From assembly GCA_037039685.1 (NCBI GenBank), contig JAWNGF010000002.1, positions 6,386,001-6,450,000 of the forward strand: a stretch of DNA of 64,000 nt, given 5' to 3'. Under the pieces are notes generated by a model. The model did no database searches and had not been told where the DNA came from. It saw only the letters and a list, made by a program, of their open reading frames with translations. This DNA is from Ceratobasidium sp. AG-K. Lineage: Eukaryota; Basidiomycota; Agaricomycetes; Cantharellales; Ceratobasidiaceae. This document shows positions 30,302 through 40,412 of the stretch, one piece after another. Position numbers and translations under genes: made by a program. Every line of letters starts with the position of its first letter. Positions within the stretch are counted from its first letter, which is position 1.

Positions 30302-30707
30302 TGTCATGAGCTGACTAAGCTCAGACATTTTATTCTGATTTTATATCTTTTTTTCCGAACACTTTCCTTTTTTGGTACAAATGTCCTCTGGCGCTTAACT
30401 TGTATCATGTGATGTATTTGTCTTTTCATTTGATATTGGTGATGCTTCCGGAACTTCCAGAATGCCGAGTCATATCTCTTATCTCGGTTGTACTCGGCTT
30501 TCCCACACTGATAGATGATGACGTGGCACTGATCCCTCATGTATATAAACCCAGAGGTCAATCCGGTTAACGACAAGGCTTGACCTCCTTTCCACTAGGA
30601 CTTGCTCAATCAAATCCTCTAAACTATCACTATTCCTTGGGTTCTAAGACTTGCCTAAGTCGAACCCCTTAACCTTTATACATACCTAATTGACCCAAGT
30701 CGGGACA
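30302..30707 (+). repeat. 3' LTR of A2
   Basis: 406 bp, directly after GGAGGGGGTAA; followed by the GGAAG duplication at 30708-30712. Confidence 0.95.
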
Positions 30708-30712
30708 GGAAG

Positions 30713-33022
30713 GAACTGAAATTCCGGTACTACTTATTACCGATCACAAGAATCTGGAATATTTTATGACATCGAAAGTCCTTACCAAGCGACAGAACAG
30801 ATGGGCCGTCTTCCTGTCAGAATTCAATTTCCAGATCAAGTATCGGGCTGGCGGACTTAATGGAAAAGCCGATGCACTCAGCCGACGAAGCGACCATGAC
30901 CTAGAAGGGGGAGTAGTCCCTCAAAAACCTTTGCTCGCTCCCCACATCTTCATCAATTCGGCAGAAGAATCACCTACTGGCATGGCATCAACAGCGGAAA
31001 TTCATTCTTCCATTCAGAAGCAACTGCCAAGTGACGAATACACCCAGTCCATTTGGGCCTTCCTCAGCAATCGACCCGAGAAAGCACCCGCTACAGTTCA
31101 AAAGGAATTCGAAGATTGGACAATTCGGAATAACATGCTGTATAGGAAGGGGCGGATCTATGTTCCCAACAACAACGAGACGAAACGACAAATCCTAGAG
31201 CTACACCACGACAACAAGGCAGCCGGTCACATGGGACAAGCCAAGACTTTGGAATTAATCAAGCGGGAATATTGGTGGCCATCAATGAAGGCATTCATTA
31301 ACAAATACGTGTCATCTTGCGATTTGTGCCAATGAAGCAAACCGATCAATCAGCGCCCCCTAGGAGAATTGCAACCTCTGGAACTTCCCTCTAAACCTTG
31401 GCAACACATCTCGGTTGACATGATTGTCAAACTACCCCTATCAAGGAGCCTAGACTCCATTTTGGTCATTGTCGATACGCTCACTAAAATGGCACATTTC
31501 ATCCCCTGTACCGAGAAGACCACGTCCCCAAAGCTAGCAGAACTCTTCATGGAACATTGTTGGAAGTTGCATGGTACTCCAGAGACTGTTGTATCAGATC
31601 GAGGCCCCACCTTCGCGTCAAAATTCATGAAGGAGCTCTATCAGGCCCTGAAGATTAGACCCAGACTCTCCACAGCCTATCACCCTGAGACGGATGGCCA
31701 AACGGAACAAATCAATCAGATGATAGAAGCCTTTTTGAGAACCTATGTGTCGTTCAGGCAGCATGACTGGGCTTCTCTGCTTCCCTTTGCCGAATTTGCT
31801 TACAACAATTCCTTCCACTCAAGTATTGGCATGACCCCTTTCTTTGCCAACACGGCACGACATCCTTCCATAGATGGTACACCAGTGGAAGATGGCTCAG
31901 TTCCGGAAGCCTCGGCTCATGCTCAATGCATCCATGACAATCTGGAAGAAGCTAAGGCAAGCCTGACCTTGAGCAAGGAACAAGATAAGGAATACGCGGA
32001 TCAACGGCGCCGTGGGGATCCTTTCATCATTGGAGATAAAGTTTGGCTCAGTCACGATCACATTCCTTCAAACCAGCCATCAATCAAACTCTCTCATAAG
32101 CGTTTGGGCCCCTTCACAATATTGGAAGCAATCGGAAAAAACGCGTACAAACTGGAACTTCCTCCATCCATGACCATACACCCAGTAGTCAATGTATCTC
32201 GCCTTGCCAAGTACGAAGAAGATGAGATTGAGGGACGTGTTGTCAAGCCACCACCATCAATTGAGACACCTGAAGGAGAAGAGGAATACGAGGTTGAAAC
32301 CATTCAAAGTTCCAAAATAGAGAAAGGCATCCTGAAGTATCTTGTCAAATGGAAAGGCTACACAACGGAACACGATTCGTGGGAACCCTTGGGAAACCTT
32401 GGGAAACCTTGGTAACGCATCAGAACTCATTAGCGAATTCCACAGGGAACATCCAGAAGCCATCAAGGAAGTTCCCAAAGTTACGAGGAAGCGCCGCCAT
32501 GAGGAAACAAAGGGTAATTCGGCCGCCGAAGAAAAAGAGGAACAGCCCAGCCGTCGTGCAAAGCGTATAAAAGAGGCAGCGGGAGTCCAAGTCCCTCATC
32601 AACAAGTTCTTACTTTGGTTCCTCTTGCGCTTAAACCACCTACTCGTACATCCACTTCGGCGCCATGTCTCGCTTCACCAACACCACTGTCCGCGTCTAC
32701 AACGACGCCTTCACCTGCTCAGCCTCTTTCAAGAGGTCCCTCACTTGCGTCAACCTCGAGGAAGGATTGTACTGGCACGACGGACTCCGCCAGTCATTCT
32801 ACTTCATCATTTCTGCACGCTATGAGCGCTCTCACCCCCGCCGCTCCTTCTGCGGTATGCCCCTCGTCCGCTGGCGCAACTGGCTGGCCCACGACATGGC
32901 CGACATCCACGATCACGTCGAGATCGTCAACGCCTACCGCAAAGCCAGGGCTCGGGCTTGCACCGAATACATTGACCTCACCGAGGAGGAGCCCGATCAG
33001 CAGGATGCCATCGTCGACTTGA
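30713..33022 (+). pseudogene. pol: Pol of E, RNase H-integrase-chromodomain (stop and frameshift)
   Basis: Resumes the RNase H frame (TEIPVLLITDHKNLEYF). Integrase finger: HHDNKAAGHMGQAK and CDLC, followed by a TGA at 31333-31335 where CGA (Arg) is expected. The core keeps ISVDMIVKLP, VSDRGPTF and TDGQTEQINQ. The chromodomain (about 32280-32420) has EEYEVETI, YLVKWKGY and DSWEP, then a tandem TTGGGAAACC duplication (near 32395) shifts the frame to an early stop at 32415. The ancestral frame continues as ASELISEFHREHPEA and a basic, then Ser/Thr/Pro-rich tail to 33022, overlapping ORF3 by about 360 nt. Confidence 0.88.
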
Positions 33023-33150
33023 CGGATGAGGAGGAGGATTATGGGGTCTGGAAAGGGGTTGGGTCAGCAGAGGACCCATTGGTGCTGGACGATGGGGAGG
33101 AGTTTGTCTTGGTTTCCCCTGTTTCTTCTGATGTCGATGCCCCAGCCTAA
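32665..33150 (+). CDS. ORF3 of E (161 aa): acidic tail with SUMO-interaction-like motifs
   Basis: Starts at ATG 32665 (GGCGCCATGT) inside the pol tail in another frame; intact to TAA at 33148-33150, just before the polypurine tract. N-terminal 100 residues: a compact Phe/Tyr/Arg-rich region (WHDGLRQSFYFIISARYE, VRWRNWLAHDMADIH). The C-terminal 60 residues are strongly acidic with IDLTEEE (103-109), IVDLTDEEED (116-125) and PLVLDDGEE (138-146), all of the hydrophobic-core-plus-acidic type known for SUMO-interacting motifs. No similarity to family B ORF3 except this tail. No signal peptide or membrane segment. Function unknown. Confidence 0.65.
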   Translation: MSRFTNTTVRVYNDAFTCSASFKRSLTCVNLEEGLYWHDGLRQSFYFIISARYERSHPRRSFCGMPLVRWRNWLAHDMADIHDHVEIVNAYRKARARACTEYIDLTEEEPDQQDAIVDLTDEEEDYGVWKGVGSAEDPLVLDDGEEFVLVSPVSSDVDAPA

Positions 33151-33162
33151 AAGGGGGGGTAG
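33147..33162 (+). other. E polypurine tract
   Basis: CTAAAAGGGGGGGTAG directly before the 3' LTR, overlapping the ORF3 stop. Confidence 0.8.
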
Positions 33163-33587
33163 TGTCACGACCTTTTCCTTTTCCCTCTTCTGTGTTCTGT
33201 TTGGCTCGTGTTTGGTCTCGTTCTCCTCGCCTTGGCGCATATAGTCGCCTTTATGTAAGCCATGACCGCGGGACATGCCTGCCTGGCTAGTCCCAGTTTT
33301 CCCTTGGCGTCCATGGACTTATCACGTTCCCTTTGTTCTGTCCTCGCTTCCCTCGGACTCTTGCCTTTTCTCCTTTTGTCTTCCCTTGTCGCCTGCTCTC
33401 TATTGTACATAGCCACAGTAGTTAGTATATATACCAGCGACACAAGTCTTGCCCCCACAAGACTTGTTCTCTTGTTGTTTTCCCCTCACACAATCGCGTG
33501 ACTCACTTAGGCCTTAGTTGCCGCCCCAACCCCCATCATCACTACCTGTGGAGTCTTGGCCTCCAAGGTTCGGCTAGGGTTGTGACA
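33163..33587 (+). repeat. 3' LTR of E
   Basis: 425 bp; differs from the 5' LTR by about one base (GTCTTGG against GTCTCGG near 33554, a CpG change). Confidence 0.95.
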
Positions 33588-36500
33588 CCAAGCCTTGTTG
33601 CGACCTCTTGAAGACGTAGAGGGCGGCTCCGGAGTCAAGGATCCTTGCCGTGGCAAAGGCAGGTCCTTCGAGGACGCAGGTGAGGTTGTTGGCGATGGTG
33701 GTACAAGAGACGGCAGGCATGGTGGAGAGCAAAAAAGATTTAGAGAGTTGCGTTGAGAGTGTGTTCTGGAGTAGTTGCAAGTTTTGCAGATGTCACTATC
33801 AATTGCGCCCCCTCTGCCTTTTATCTTTCCTGGGACGTAGTTAGATGGCGTGGGAGCTTCGGGGTGTCGGCGTAGAAGGTCCTTGATGATCTTTGAAAGG
33901 TGACCAAAATCTTCCGCTCTTTGTTCTGTGTCTTCTTCACTTCCATAACCCTTCCATCTGACCCTGTAAAAAAGACCGTCCTTTGTCTCCTTCCAGTCCA
34001 AAATCTTCTCTACTTCATATTCTTCTTCTCCTTCTTCTGTTATGATCGGCGGTGGTCGGGGTTGGTTTCGGCTGAACTCTGTGTCTTCTTTGTAAGGGCT
34101 GAGCAAGTCGATGTGGAAAACAGGGTGCACCCTCATTGTTGCTGGCAAAGTCAGCTCATGAGCGTGTGACCCTATCCTACGCTTCACAACAAACGGCCCG
34201 TGTTTCTTGTTATCCAGCTTTTTTGATGGTCTTTTTGTTTGAATGTTCCTTCCCAAAAGCCATACTAGATCTCCTTCCTTGTATTCATTTCTTGGCTCTT
34301 CTTCTGGAAGCCTTTGGTTTTCCATTGATGCGATTGCTTCGTCATGGATTTTGCGCCATTTTTCCGTGATGCTGTTTGCTTCCGGAACCTCTGATTCTTC
34401 TGCTGAGACATTCCACAGTGGTTCCCTGCTGTAGACAATTTCGAATGGGGAACTACCTGTTACGCAGTGCTTCTGTAGATTATAGCTGATTTCCGCAATA
34501 GGCAACAAGTCCGCCCAGTCATCCTGTCGGTAGTTGACAAATGATTGTAGCCAGCCTTCCATCCATTGATTGATTCTCTCCATTATTCCATCAGTTTGGG
34601 GGTGGTAGGCAGTGCTGAAACCTGGGCTAGTTCCAATTTTCTCATAAATGGCTTTCATAAGTTTGGTGTTGAAAGTAGACCCTCGGTCAGAGATCGTGCT
34701 TTTTGGAAAGCCGTGTAGTTTCCAAACATTTGTGACGAAAAGGTTTGCAAGGTCGCTTGCCATGTGAGATTCTTTGCAGGGTATGAAATGCGCCATTCTT
34801 GAGAATCGGTCCACCACTACTAAGATGCTATCTGCTCCTTTCGATTTTGGTAATTTCACTACAAAGTCAAATGCTATGTCTTCCCATAGCCCTTTTGGAA
34901 TCTCTAGAGGCTTGATCGGAACTATCGACTTTGATCCCTTTGTCCGTTGGCAAGTTTCACAGGATTCCACGTATCTGTTCACGCTTTGCTTCATTCCCGG
35001 CCAGAAGTATCTTCTCGATATTAGTTCCAAAGTTCTAGCTTGTCCTTGATGACCCGCGATTTTTGAGTCGTGGTGAACTCGCATGATGGCCAGCCTGGAT
35101 TCCTTGTCTTCTGGCACGTAAATCCTTCCTTTGAACCATAATAGTCCCTCCTTGAAATCATAATCTTTTGCACTGTGTTGTAGGGTTTTTGGTAGCGTTT
35201 CCCTTGATTTGCAGATTTTTTTGATTTGTGCCAACCCTTCGTCTGTTTCTTGTGCCTCCTTGATAGTTTCTATGATGTCTGTGTCTACTTGACCCATAAA
35301 TCCCTTGAATCTTTCGACAGCTATCATAACTTGTTCAGGCGTGGGGGTGTCTTCATGGTCTGATTGTCTAGACAATAGGTCTGGTTTAGATGACAGGATT
35401 CCAGGGCGGTATATGATGTCAAAGTTATAGGAAGCAAGCAATTGGTGCCATCTTGCGTGTCAACGGTTGAAAGTTCTTGCTTCCTTCCAGAACTGTAGGT
35501 TCCTATGATCGGTGTAGATGGTGATAGGGTCCTTTGTTCCTTCAAGGTATAGCCTCCAATGTGTTAAAGATTCTATAATTGCCATAAGTTCTTTATCGTG
35601 GACGTCGTAGTTGAGTTGAGCCTTGTTGAAAGATTTTGAAAGAAAAGCAATAGGGTGTAGGTAGCCATCATCTTGCCTTTGCGACAGGATTGCTCCCATT
35701 GCTACTCCACTTGCGTCTGTTTCCAAGAAGAAGGGTTTGTCAGGGTTCGGATGGCGTAGAGTGGGTTCCTTGCTGATTTCTGTTTTTAGGGCTTCAAATG
35801 CTTCCTGCTGATTGTTTCCCCATTCCAATTTGTTTTCCTTTCTTGTCAAGGTCGTCAGTGGTTTTGCTAATCGGCTGAAATTTGGTACGAATCTTCGGTA
35901 GAAATTCGCGAATCCTAGAAATGCTTGGACCTGCTTGACTGTTCTTGGTTCCTTCCATTCCTTTATTGCCTTGACCTTTTCTTCCTCCATTGAGATGCCC
36001 GAATCGCTGATTCCAAGTCCAGTATATGTTAATTTGGTGACAAAGAATTCGCATTTTGGAAGCTTTGCAAAAAGATTTTCCTCCAGTAAGATCTTTAGTA
36101 CCTTTCTGACATCCACGGTATGTTGGCTTCTGTCCTTAGAGAAGACTAGGATGTTGTCAATGTATACTATGACGCATACGTCGATAAGGTCATGGAAAAT
36201 GTGGTTCATATATCTTTGGAAAATGGCAGGTGCGTTTTTTAGTCCAAAAGGCATGACGATGTATTCAAAGAGTCCTTCTTTTGTTCTGAAAGCTGTCTTC
36301 CATTTGTCGCCTTCTCTAATCCTGATATTGTTGAAACCCATGCGTAGATCGATCTTGGAGAAAATTTTTGCGTCCTTGATTTTATCCAGGAGGTCTTCCA
36401 TTAGGGGCATTGGGAATCTGTCGTCCTTTGTAATGGCGTTTACTCCTCTGAGGTCTTGAACAAGTCGTAGTTGGCGAACTGCCCCTGGATTTTTTTGATC

Positions 36501-37199
36501 AATCGGTTTTTTGACAAAAAAACAAGGTGATGCAATGGGTGATTTGCTTGGTCGGATCTTTCCCGCTGCGATTTCTTCATCCAGGTATTCTCTTAGTGCA
36601 ATTGATTCTGCTGGAGATAGTGGGATAGGTCTGGCTGGTTTCGGAAGTTCAGCTCCTTCCTTGAAGTCGATGGCGCAGTCGTATGGACGATGATCCGGGA
36701 TTCTTTTGAATTTCTCTTCACTGAAGACATCGGCAAAATCCTTGAATTCTTTGGGTAGGTCGTCTATTGAGGCTGTTCTTGCTTGGATGGGTTCTGACTG
36801 CCATGATATGTGCTTTGTTTTCCAATCAATGACCGGGTTTGCTTCTTCTAGCCATTCCAGTCCCAGGATAAGTTTAGTTTCCCCAGTAGGCATGGCAAAG
36901 AAGACTTGTTTGAAGGTTCTTCCCTCCACGTCTAGTTCCAGCTTAGCTTTGAAACGTATTTGGTGAGAGAGTTCCTTCCCTTGGATACCAATCACTTTTC
37001 TTGGAGTGGAAAGTTCCATGAGTGGAATATTGTTGGATTGAGCCCAGGAGATGTCCAAGAAGTTCCTTGATGCTCCAGAATCGATGAGGGTTGGGATGAG
37101 TTCTGTGATTCCGGCAACGTTTGCATAAACAATGGTTGACTCATTTGTTGCTCTAAAGTACATTGTTTCCATTGCCGGTTTTTTGGTCTCTCCACACAC
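33588..37199 (-). pseudogene. pol: Pol of B1 (one TGA, tail cut by E)
   Basis: Ty3/gypsy Pol on the - strand. Protease IDSGASRNFLD, RT with FSKIDLRMGFNNIR and YIDNIL (second Asp is Asn), RNase H LETDASGVAMG. A TGA at 35457-35459 follows ARTFNR; then integrase (HHDSKIAGHQGQAR, CETCQRTKG, FDFVVKLP, ISDRGSTF, TDGIMERINQ) and a C-terminal chromodomain-like region (YEVEKILDWKE, RWKGYGSEEDTEQRAEDF) that lacks the usual TWEP tryptophan. The frame opens in -1 relative to gag; its first ATG is METMYF, a few codons in. Beyond the chromodomain a Ser/Pro-rich tail overlaps ORF3. Confidence 0.88.
33593..33720 (-). pseudogene. ORF3 of B1, N-terminal part
   Basis: ATG at 33720-33718 on the - strand: MPAVSCTTIANNL, GAALYVFKRSQQGL, then the insertion of E at 33588. 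It continues at 19591 downwards. Lies within the pol C-terminal tail in a different frame. Confidence 0.7.
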
Positions 37200-37201
37200 A
37201 G

Positions 37202-39193
37202 TTAGAGGGAGACCCCTTCTTTTCCCGAGTCTTCCATGATTGTTGCCTCCCTTCCTTTAATGCTAGGTTCCGTTGTTATCCATTCCTTGGACGGGCATTT
37301 GAATGAACGGTGTCCTTCCTGCCCGCACTTCAAGCAGCGGTTGCTTGCTATCCTTGCTTTGTATACTTTGTCGGGTAGTCGTTTTGTAGAAGATTGTCCG
37401 CTAGCGGTTGGTTGGGCTGCTTTCTTTCCAGTAGAGGTCTTGATTTGTTGCAATCTCTGGTTGATAGAGATTGCGATTGAGATCCACCAGTCAAGAGAAA
37501 GTTCTCGTTCTGTCCCATCTTCATTGATCAGGGTTAGTTCAAAACGAGCTAGTTTGGTTTTGACCTCAGACTTTAACCCTTCCTTGAATTGGTTGATCAG
37601 GGCTTCCTGTCCCCAATTCACGTCGACCAGAAGGTATCGGAATTCCGAAGCATAGTTTGCTACCAAGTTGGTCTGTTTGCATTTTCGGATGTCCGATTCG
37701 GCTTTAGCTTTCTTGTTAGGGTCGCTGAACTGTTCCATGAAGTGTCCTTTGAAATTCTCCCATGAGGCAAGATTTTGGTTGTTTCCTCCTTGGTTAAGTG
37801 ATCGTAAGAGTACTTGTGCCCAGTGGGTGGCAGCTTTGTTCTCAGACTTGAAATTTGCTAGGGCTTCACGGATCCTTTCTTCGTCGGAAGCGTACTGATC
37901 GCCTAGACGTACAAAGTAGCTTTCCATTTGCGTAATGAACATTTCAGCGCCTTCTCCTTTCTTTCCGTCGAAGGCTTCTGGACGAGTAACCTTGGGTCGA
38001 CGTGGTCCGTTACCGATGTTTGAGCTCTCGGTCAGTCGTTGGATTCTCAGTTCTAATTCCTCAATCCTGGTAGATTCTGCGTCTGGATGTGGTGGAGAAT
38101 TTGATCGCCTAGACGGGATTCCGTGCAGGGCTGTTTCGTCCATTTCTTCCCGCATATTGTTGATGGTTTCCTGAACTTCAGTGATTTTGGCCAAGAAGGA
38201 AGTTCCTTCCTGTCGTAAGGTCTCTAGTCCCTGTGTTACTGCCTCGTTCCATTTGAGCTGCCCTTGTCTGGTAGTGTTGAGTTCTTTGCGCACATTGTTC
38301 ACAAGTCCTTGAGTGTTGTTAACTTCATTTCGAAGGCGGGTTACATCTTGACCGACTAAGAAAGAATTATGTTCTCCATTTCTAGCCGCGTTTAGAATGT
38401 CCGTCAAGGTGCCTTGTAAGGTGTTGATGGAGTTGTTAAAGATTTGCTGGTTGTTTGCTAGGACTTGTGTGGCTTGTTCTAGTCCGCCAAGCCTTCGATC
38501 TATAGTGACTCTCATGCCGTCTATAACTCTCACGGTGGCGTTGTGTCTTCCTTCTAGAAGGTCGTCCAGGTTGTCTAGATTACTGATTACAGTTCTGTTG
38601 CTAGAGCTGGAGCTTGAACTTGAGCTACCTGGATCACCGGCGCCTTGTTGTACCGGGGGCGGTTGTTCAGAGTAGCCTTGTGGGACATATGGTGGTGCTG
38701 GATTCGCTGGTGTGACTGGTTGGGAAGCCATTGGAATTGGTCCTGCATTGGTGATGGTTCCTCCGATTTGAGGGACATTTGGAACGTGTGGTGTAGGAGG
38801 AGGCCTAATAGGAACAAGCGACACGCCCCCATGAGCTTCGGGTTGGGGGGAAAAGAAGTGTCTCCTAGTCCCTAATGGCCCCAAGGGACGTGATGGCCCT
38901 GGGCTCCCAGTTGAAATGCGAATTACAGCCGGAGTGGGGTCATCTGTGAGATCTCCTGGTTCTCTATTTGTGATAGTGGGTTCTTCCTCTTGTACAGTTG
39001 TCATGTTGGCAGTGCCAAAAGATCCTGGCATTGATGTTTGGCTTTGGGGGCGTGATTGGGCAGGACCTCCCGATTGGGTTTGTGCAATATCTTGCTTGTT
39101 TAGAGATCCTGTGGGCCTTGCTGCCCGACTGGGTCCTCTTCTTGTTGATATGGTAGATGAGGGACGTGACCCTCCATCTTCTTGAATAGACAT
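37202..39193 (-). CDS. gag: Gag of B1 (663 aa), intact
   Basis: ATG at 39193, 24 bases after the LTR. Pro/Ser-rich N-terminus (RPSSTISTRRGPSRAARP), a poly-Ser run, a coiled-coil-like middle (LANNQQIFNNSINTLQGTL), then the conserved Gag core (RPKVTRPEAFDGKKGEGAE, MFITQMESYFVRLGDQY, FMEQFSDPNKKAKAESDIRK, LINQFKEGLKSEVK) and a CCHC knuckle CLKCGQEGHRSFKC near the end. Builds the particle and binds RNA. Longer than family A Gag because it contains its own coiled-coil region, which A seems to carry separately in ORF0. Confidence 0.92.
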   Translation of the reverse strand: MSIQEDGGSRPSSTISTRRGPSRAARPTGSLNKQDIAQTQSGGPAQSRPQSQTSMPGSFGTANMTTVQEEEPTITNREPGDLTDDPTPAVIRISTGSPGPSRPLGPLGTRRHFFSPQPEAHGGVSLVPIRPPPTPHVPNVPQIGGTITNAGPIPMASQPVTPANPAPPYVPQGYSEQPPPVQQGAGDPGSSSSSSSSSNRTVISNLDNLDDLLEGRHNATVRVIDGMRVTIDRRLGGLEQATQVLANNQQIFNNSINTLQGTLTDILNAARNGEHNSFLVGQDVTRLRNEVNNTQGLVNNVRKELNTTRQGQLKWNEAVTQGLETLRQEGTSFLAKITEVQETINNMREEMDETALHGIPSRRSNSPPHPDAESTRIEELELRIQRLTESSNIGNGPRRPKVTRPEAFDGKKGEGAEMFITQMESYFVRLGDQYASDEERIREALANFKSENKAATHWAQVLLRSLNQGGNNQNLASWENFKGHFMEQFSDPNKKAKAESDIRKCKQTNLVANYASEFRYLLVDVNWGQEALINQFKEGLKSEVKTKLARFELTLINEDGTERELSLDWWISIAISINQRLQQIKTSTGKKAAQPTASGQSSTKRLPDKVYKARIASNRCLKCGQEGHRSFKCPSKEWITTEPSIKGREATIMEDSGKEGVSL

Positions 39194-39216
39194 GTTTGTT
39201 TAAGCTTGTTTCATAA

Positions 39217-39673
39217 TGTCGTAAGCTTCTTCTTGGTGGCTCTGAGACAAGCCGCGATGGAGAGTGGACGGCACTAAGACCTAAGTGACCTCTTGAGCCG
39301 CAACACACTTAAGCGTCTGTAGGCTCTTGAGGGTAGAGGTGGTTCTAAGTGTCACTCAAAGGGAATGTTTTGACGAGACAAAACAAGCTGGGGTTACCAG
39401 GCTTGTTGGTACTCTGTATATATTCAGAAAGTGACTGAGTCATACAAGACGCAGCCACACGAGTCAAACATACAAGCCAGTCAGGAGTGTCCAAGTGAGT
39501 CATGCTGTATGAACAGACATAACTCGTACAAAGCACAGCCGCGTTACACAATGTAACGAAATAACCACAAGAAGGTGGCAATGCGGCAGACAGGAACAGA
39601 AACACAACACAAAAGAAAGGAACAGGCGGGCGAGACAACAGGCAAGTCTGATGGAGAGAGCTGGCTCGCGACA
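39217..39673 (-). repeat. 5' LTR of B1
   Basis: 457 bp, followed at the right by the AACAG duplication (39674-39678). On the - strand the U3/R inverted repeat and the start of R lie near 39378-39410. The primer-binding site (39202-39216) pairs with R over nine bases in this copy, against 12 in B2 and B3. Confidence 0.93.
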
Positions 39674-39678
39674 AACAG

Positions 39679-40412
39679 GGTACGTATTCGCTCTTTTCCC
39701 TCAGTAAGTGCACAAAAATTTTGCGCAACTTATTGTCAATGGTGACAGCAAAATACATGACACCTTGGATAGCTTGGAGTGGAATTGGGCCGTGGAGGTC
39801 GCTATGGAGCAACTCAAGAACCTTGGACGCGCGGTTTTTGGACGTAGGAAAGGGGGAGTGGGTATGTTTGCCTTTTAGGCATGGCTCGCATTTTGATTGC
39901 GGTGGTAAGCGACTTCCAATGATATCCATCCCTTCGACTGTGCCCTTTTTGACCATATCGAGTACATATTGGTAGCTAATGTGGCCTAGGCGACAATGCC
40001 AGGTGTGCAGATTGGCTCAGGCGACGTGGGTGGCTGTGTAGGCAACGAATTCGTTTGCTTCCTTGTCATTCTCGTTGTTCAAGCTCTTGGGACCGACAGA
40101 GGCAACATGGGTGACTGCTTTGGTATGTGTTACTTGAGCGTCAATCCAATATAAATTGCCTTCTGACCCAGATGAGAATGTGATTTCAGGACCATTGCCC
40201 CAATCAGCTAGGATGTGTACTCTGTGCTTGCCAAAATTGACGGCAAAATGGTTCTTGACGAGTTCTCGAACGGAGATCAGGCTCGCATGGAGCTCTGGGA
40301 CGTACAGGACGGACTGGAGGACAGCGGGAGTCTCTGCTTGGGCTCGATCGCGCAAGATTAGTCGAATTCGGCCGACTCCGGTCGCATATATGCGGTTCCC
40401 GTCGCCCACTCA
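39679..40412 (-). pseudogene. pol: Copia H pol: protease end, GAG-pre-integrase, integrase start (broken)
   Basis: After the TGA at 40410-40412 the frame continues VGDGNRIYATGVG and LISVRELVKNHF (retropepsin and linker). A TGA at 40014-40016 follows. Then the GAG-pre-integrase domain with the zinc finger (LHTWHCRLGHISYQYVLD, CEPCLKGKHTHSPFP) and the first integrase Asp in LLHSDLHGPI. It is cut by B1 at 39678/39674 and continues at 18456. Confidence 0.86.

Larger units (their letters stand above)
23836..30707 (+). mobile_element. Element A2: youngest full-length family A element
   Basis: 6,872 bp with 406-bp LTRs differing at about one site (CAAGCC in the 5' LTR, CAATCC in the 3' LTR near 30560) and perfect duplication GGAAG. 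Pol is intact and gag has a single in-frame TGA. It lacks intron 1 exactly but keeps intron 2 of ORF0, so it probably arose from a partly spliced RNA. Its CpG content is higher than in A1 and A3, so it is the best guide to the ancestral sequence. Confidence 0.95.
19592..33587 (+). mobile_element. Element E: Ty3/gypsy chromovirus with its own ORF3, split by A2
   Basis: Plus-strand element with 425-bp LTRs that differ at about one site, so a recent insertion. Target duplication is CCGAG/CCAAG (19587-19591, 33588-33592), one mismatch. Without A2 (23836-30707, duplication GGAAG) it is about 7.1 kb: LTR, self-primer site, gag, pol, ORF3, polypurine tract, LTR. Despite its youth, pol has a TGA at 31333 and a frameshifting 10-bp duplication in the chromodomain. 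Confidence 0.94.
18457..39673 (-). mobile_element. Element B1: Ty3/gypsy chromovirus, family B, split by E
   Basis: Minus-strand element with 457-bp LTRs (18457-18913 and 39217-39673) and target duplication AACAG inside the copia integrase. Without element E (19592-33587, inserted in ORF3) it is about 7.2 kb: LTR, gag, pol, ORF3, polypurine tract, LTR. The LTRs differ at roughly 12 sites (2.6%). Gag is open; pol has one TGA and ORF3 has one TAA. Confidence 0.94.
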
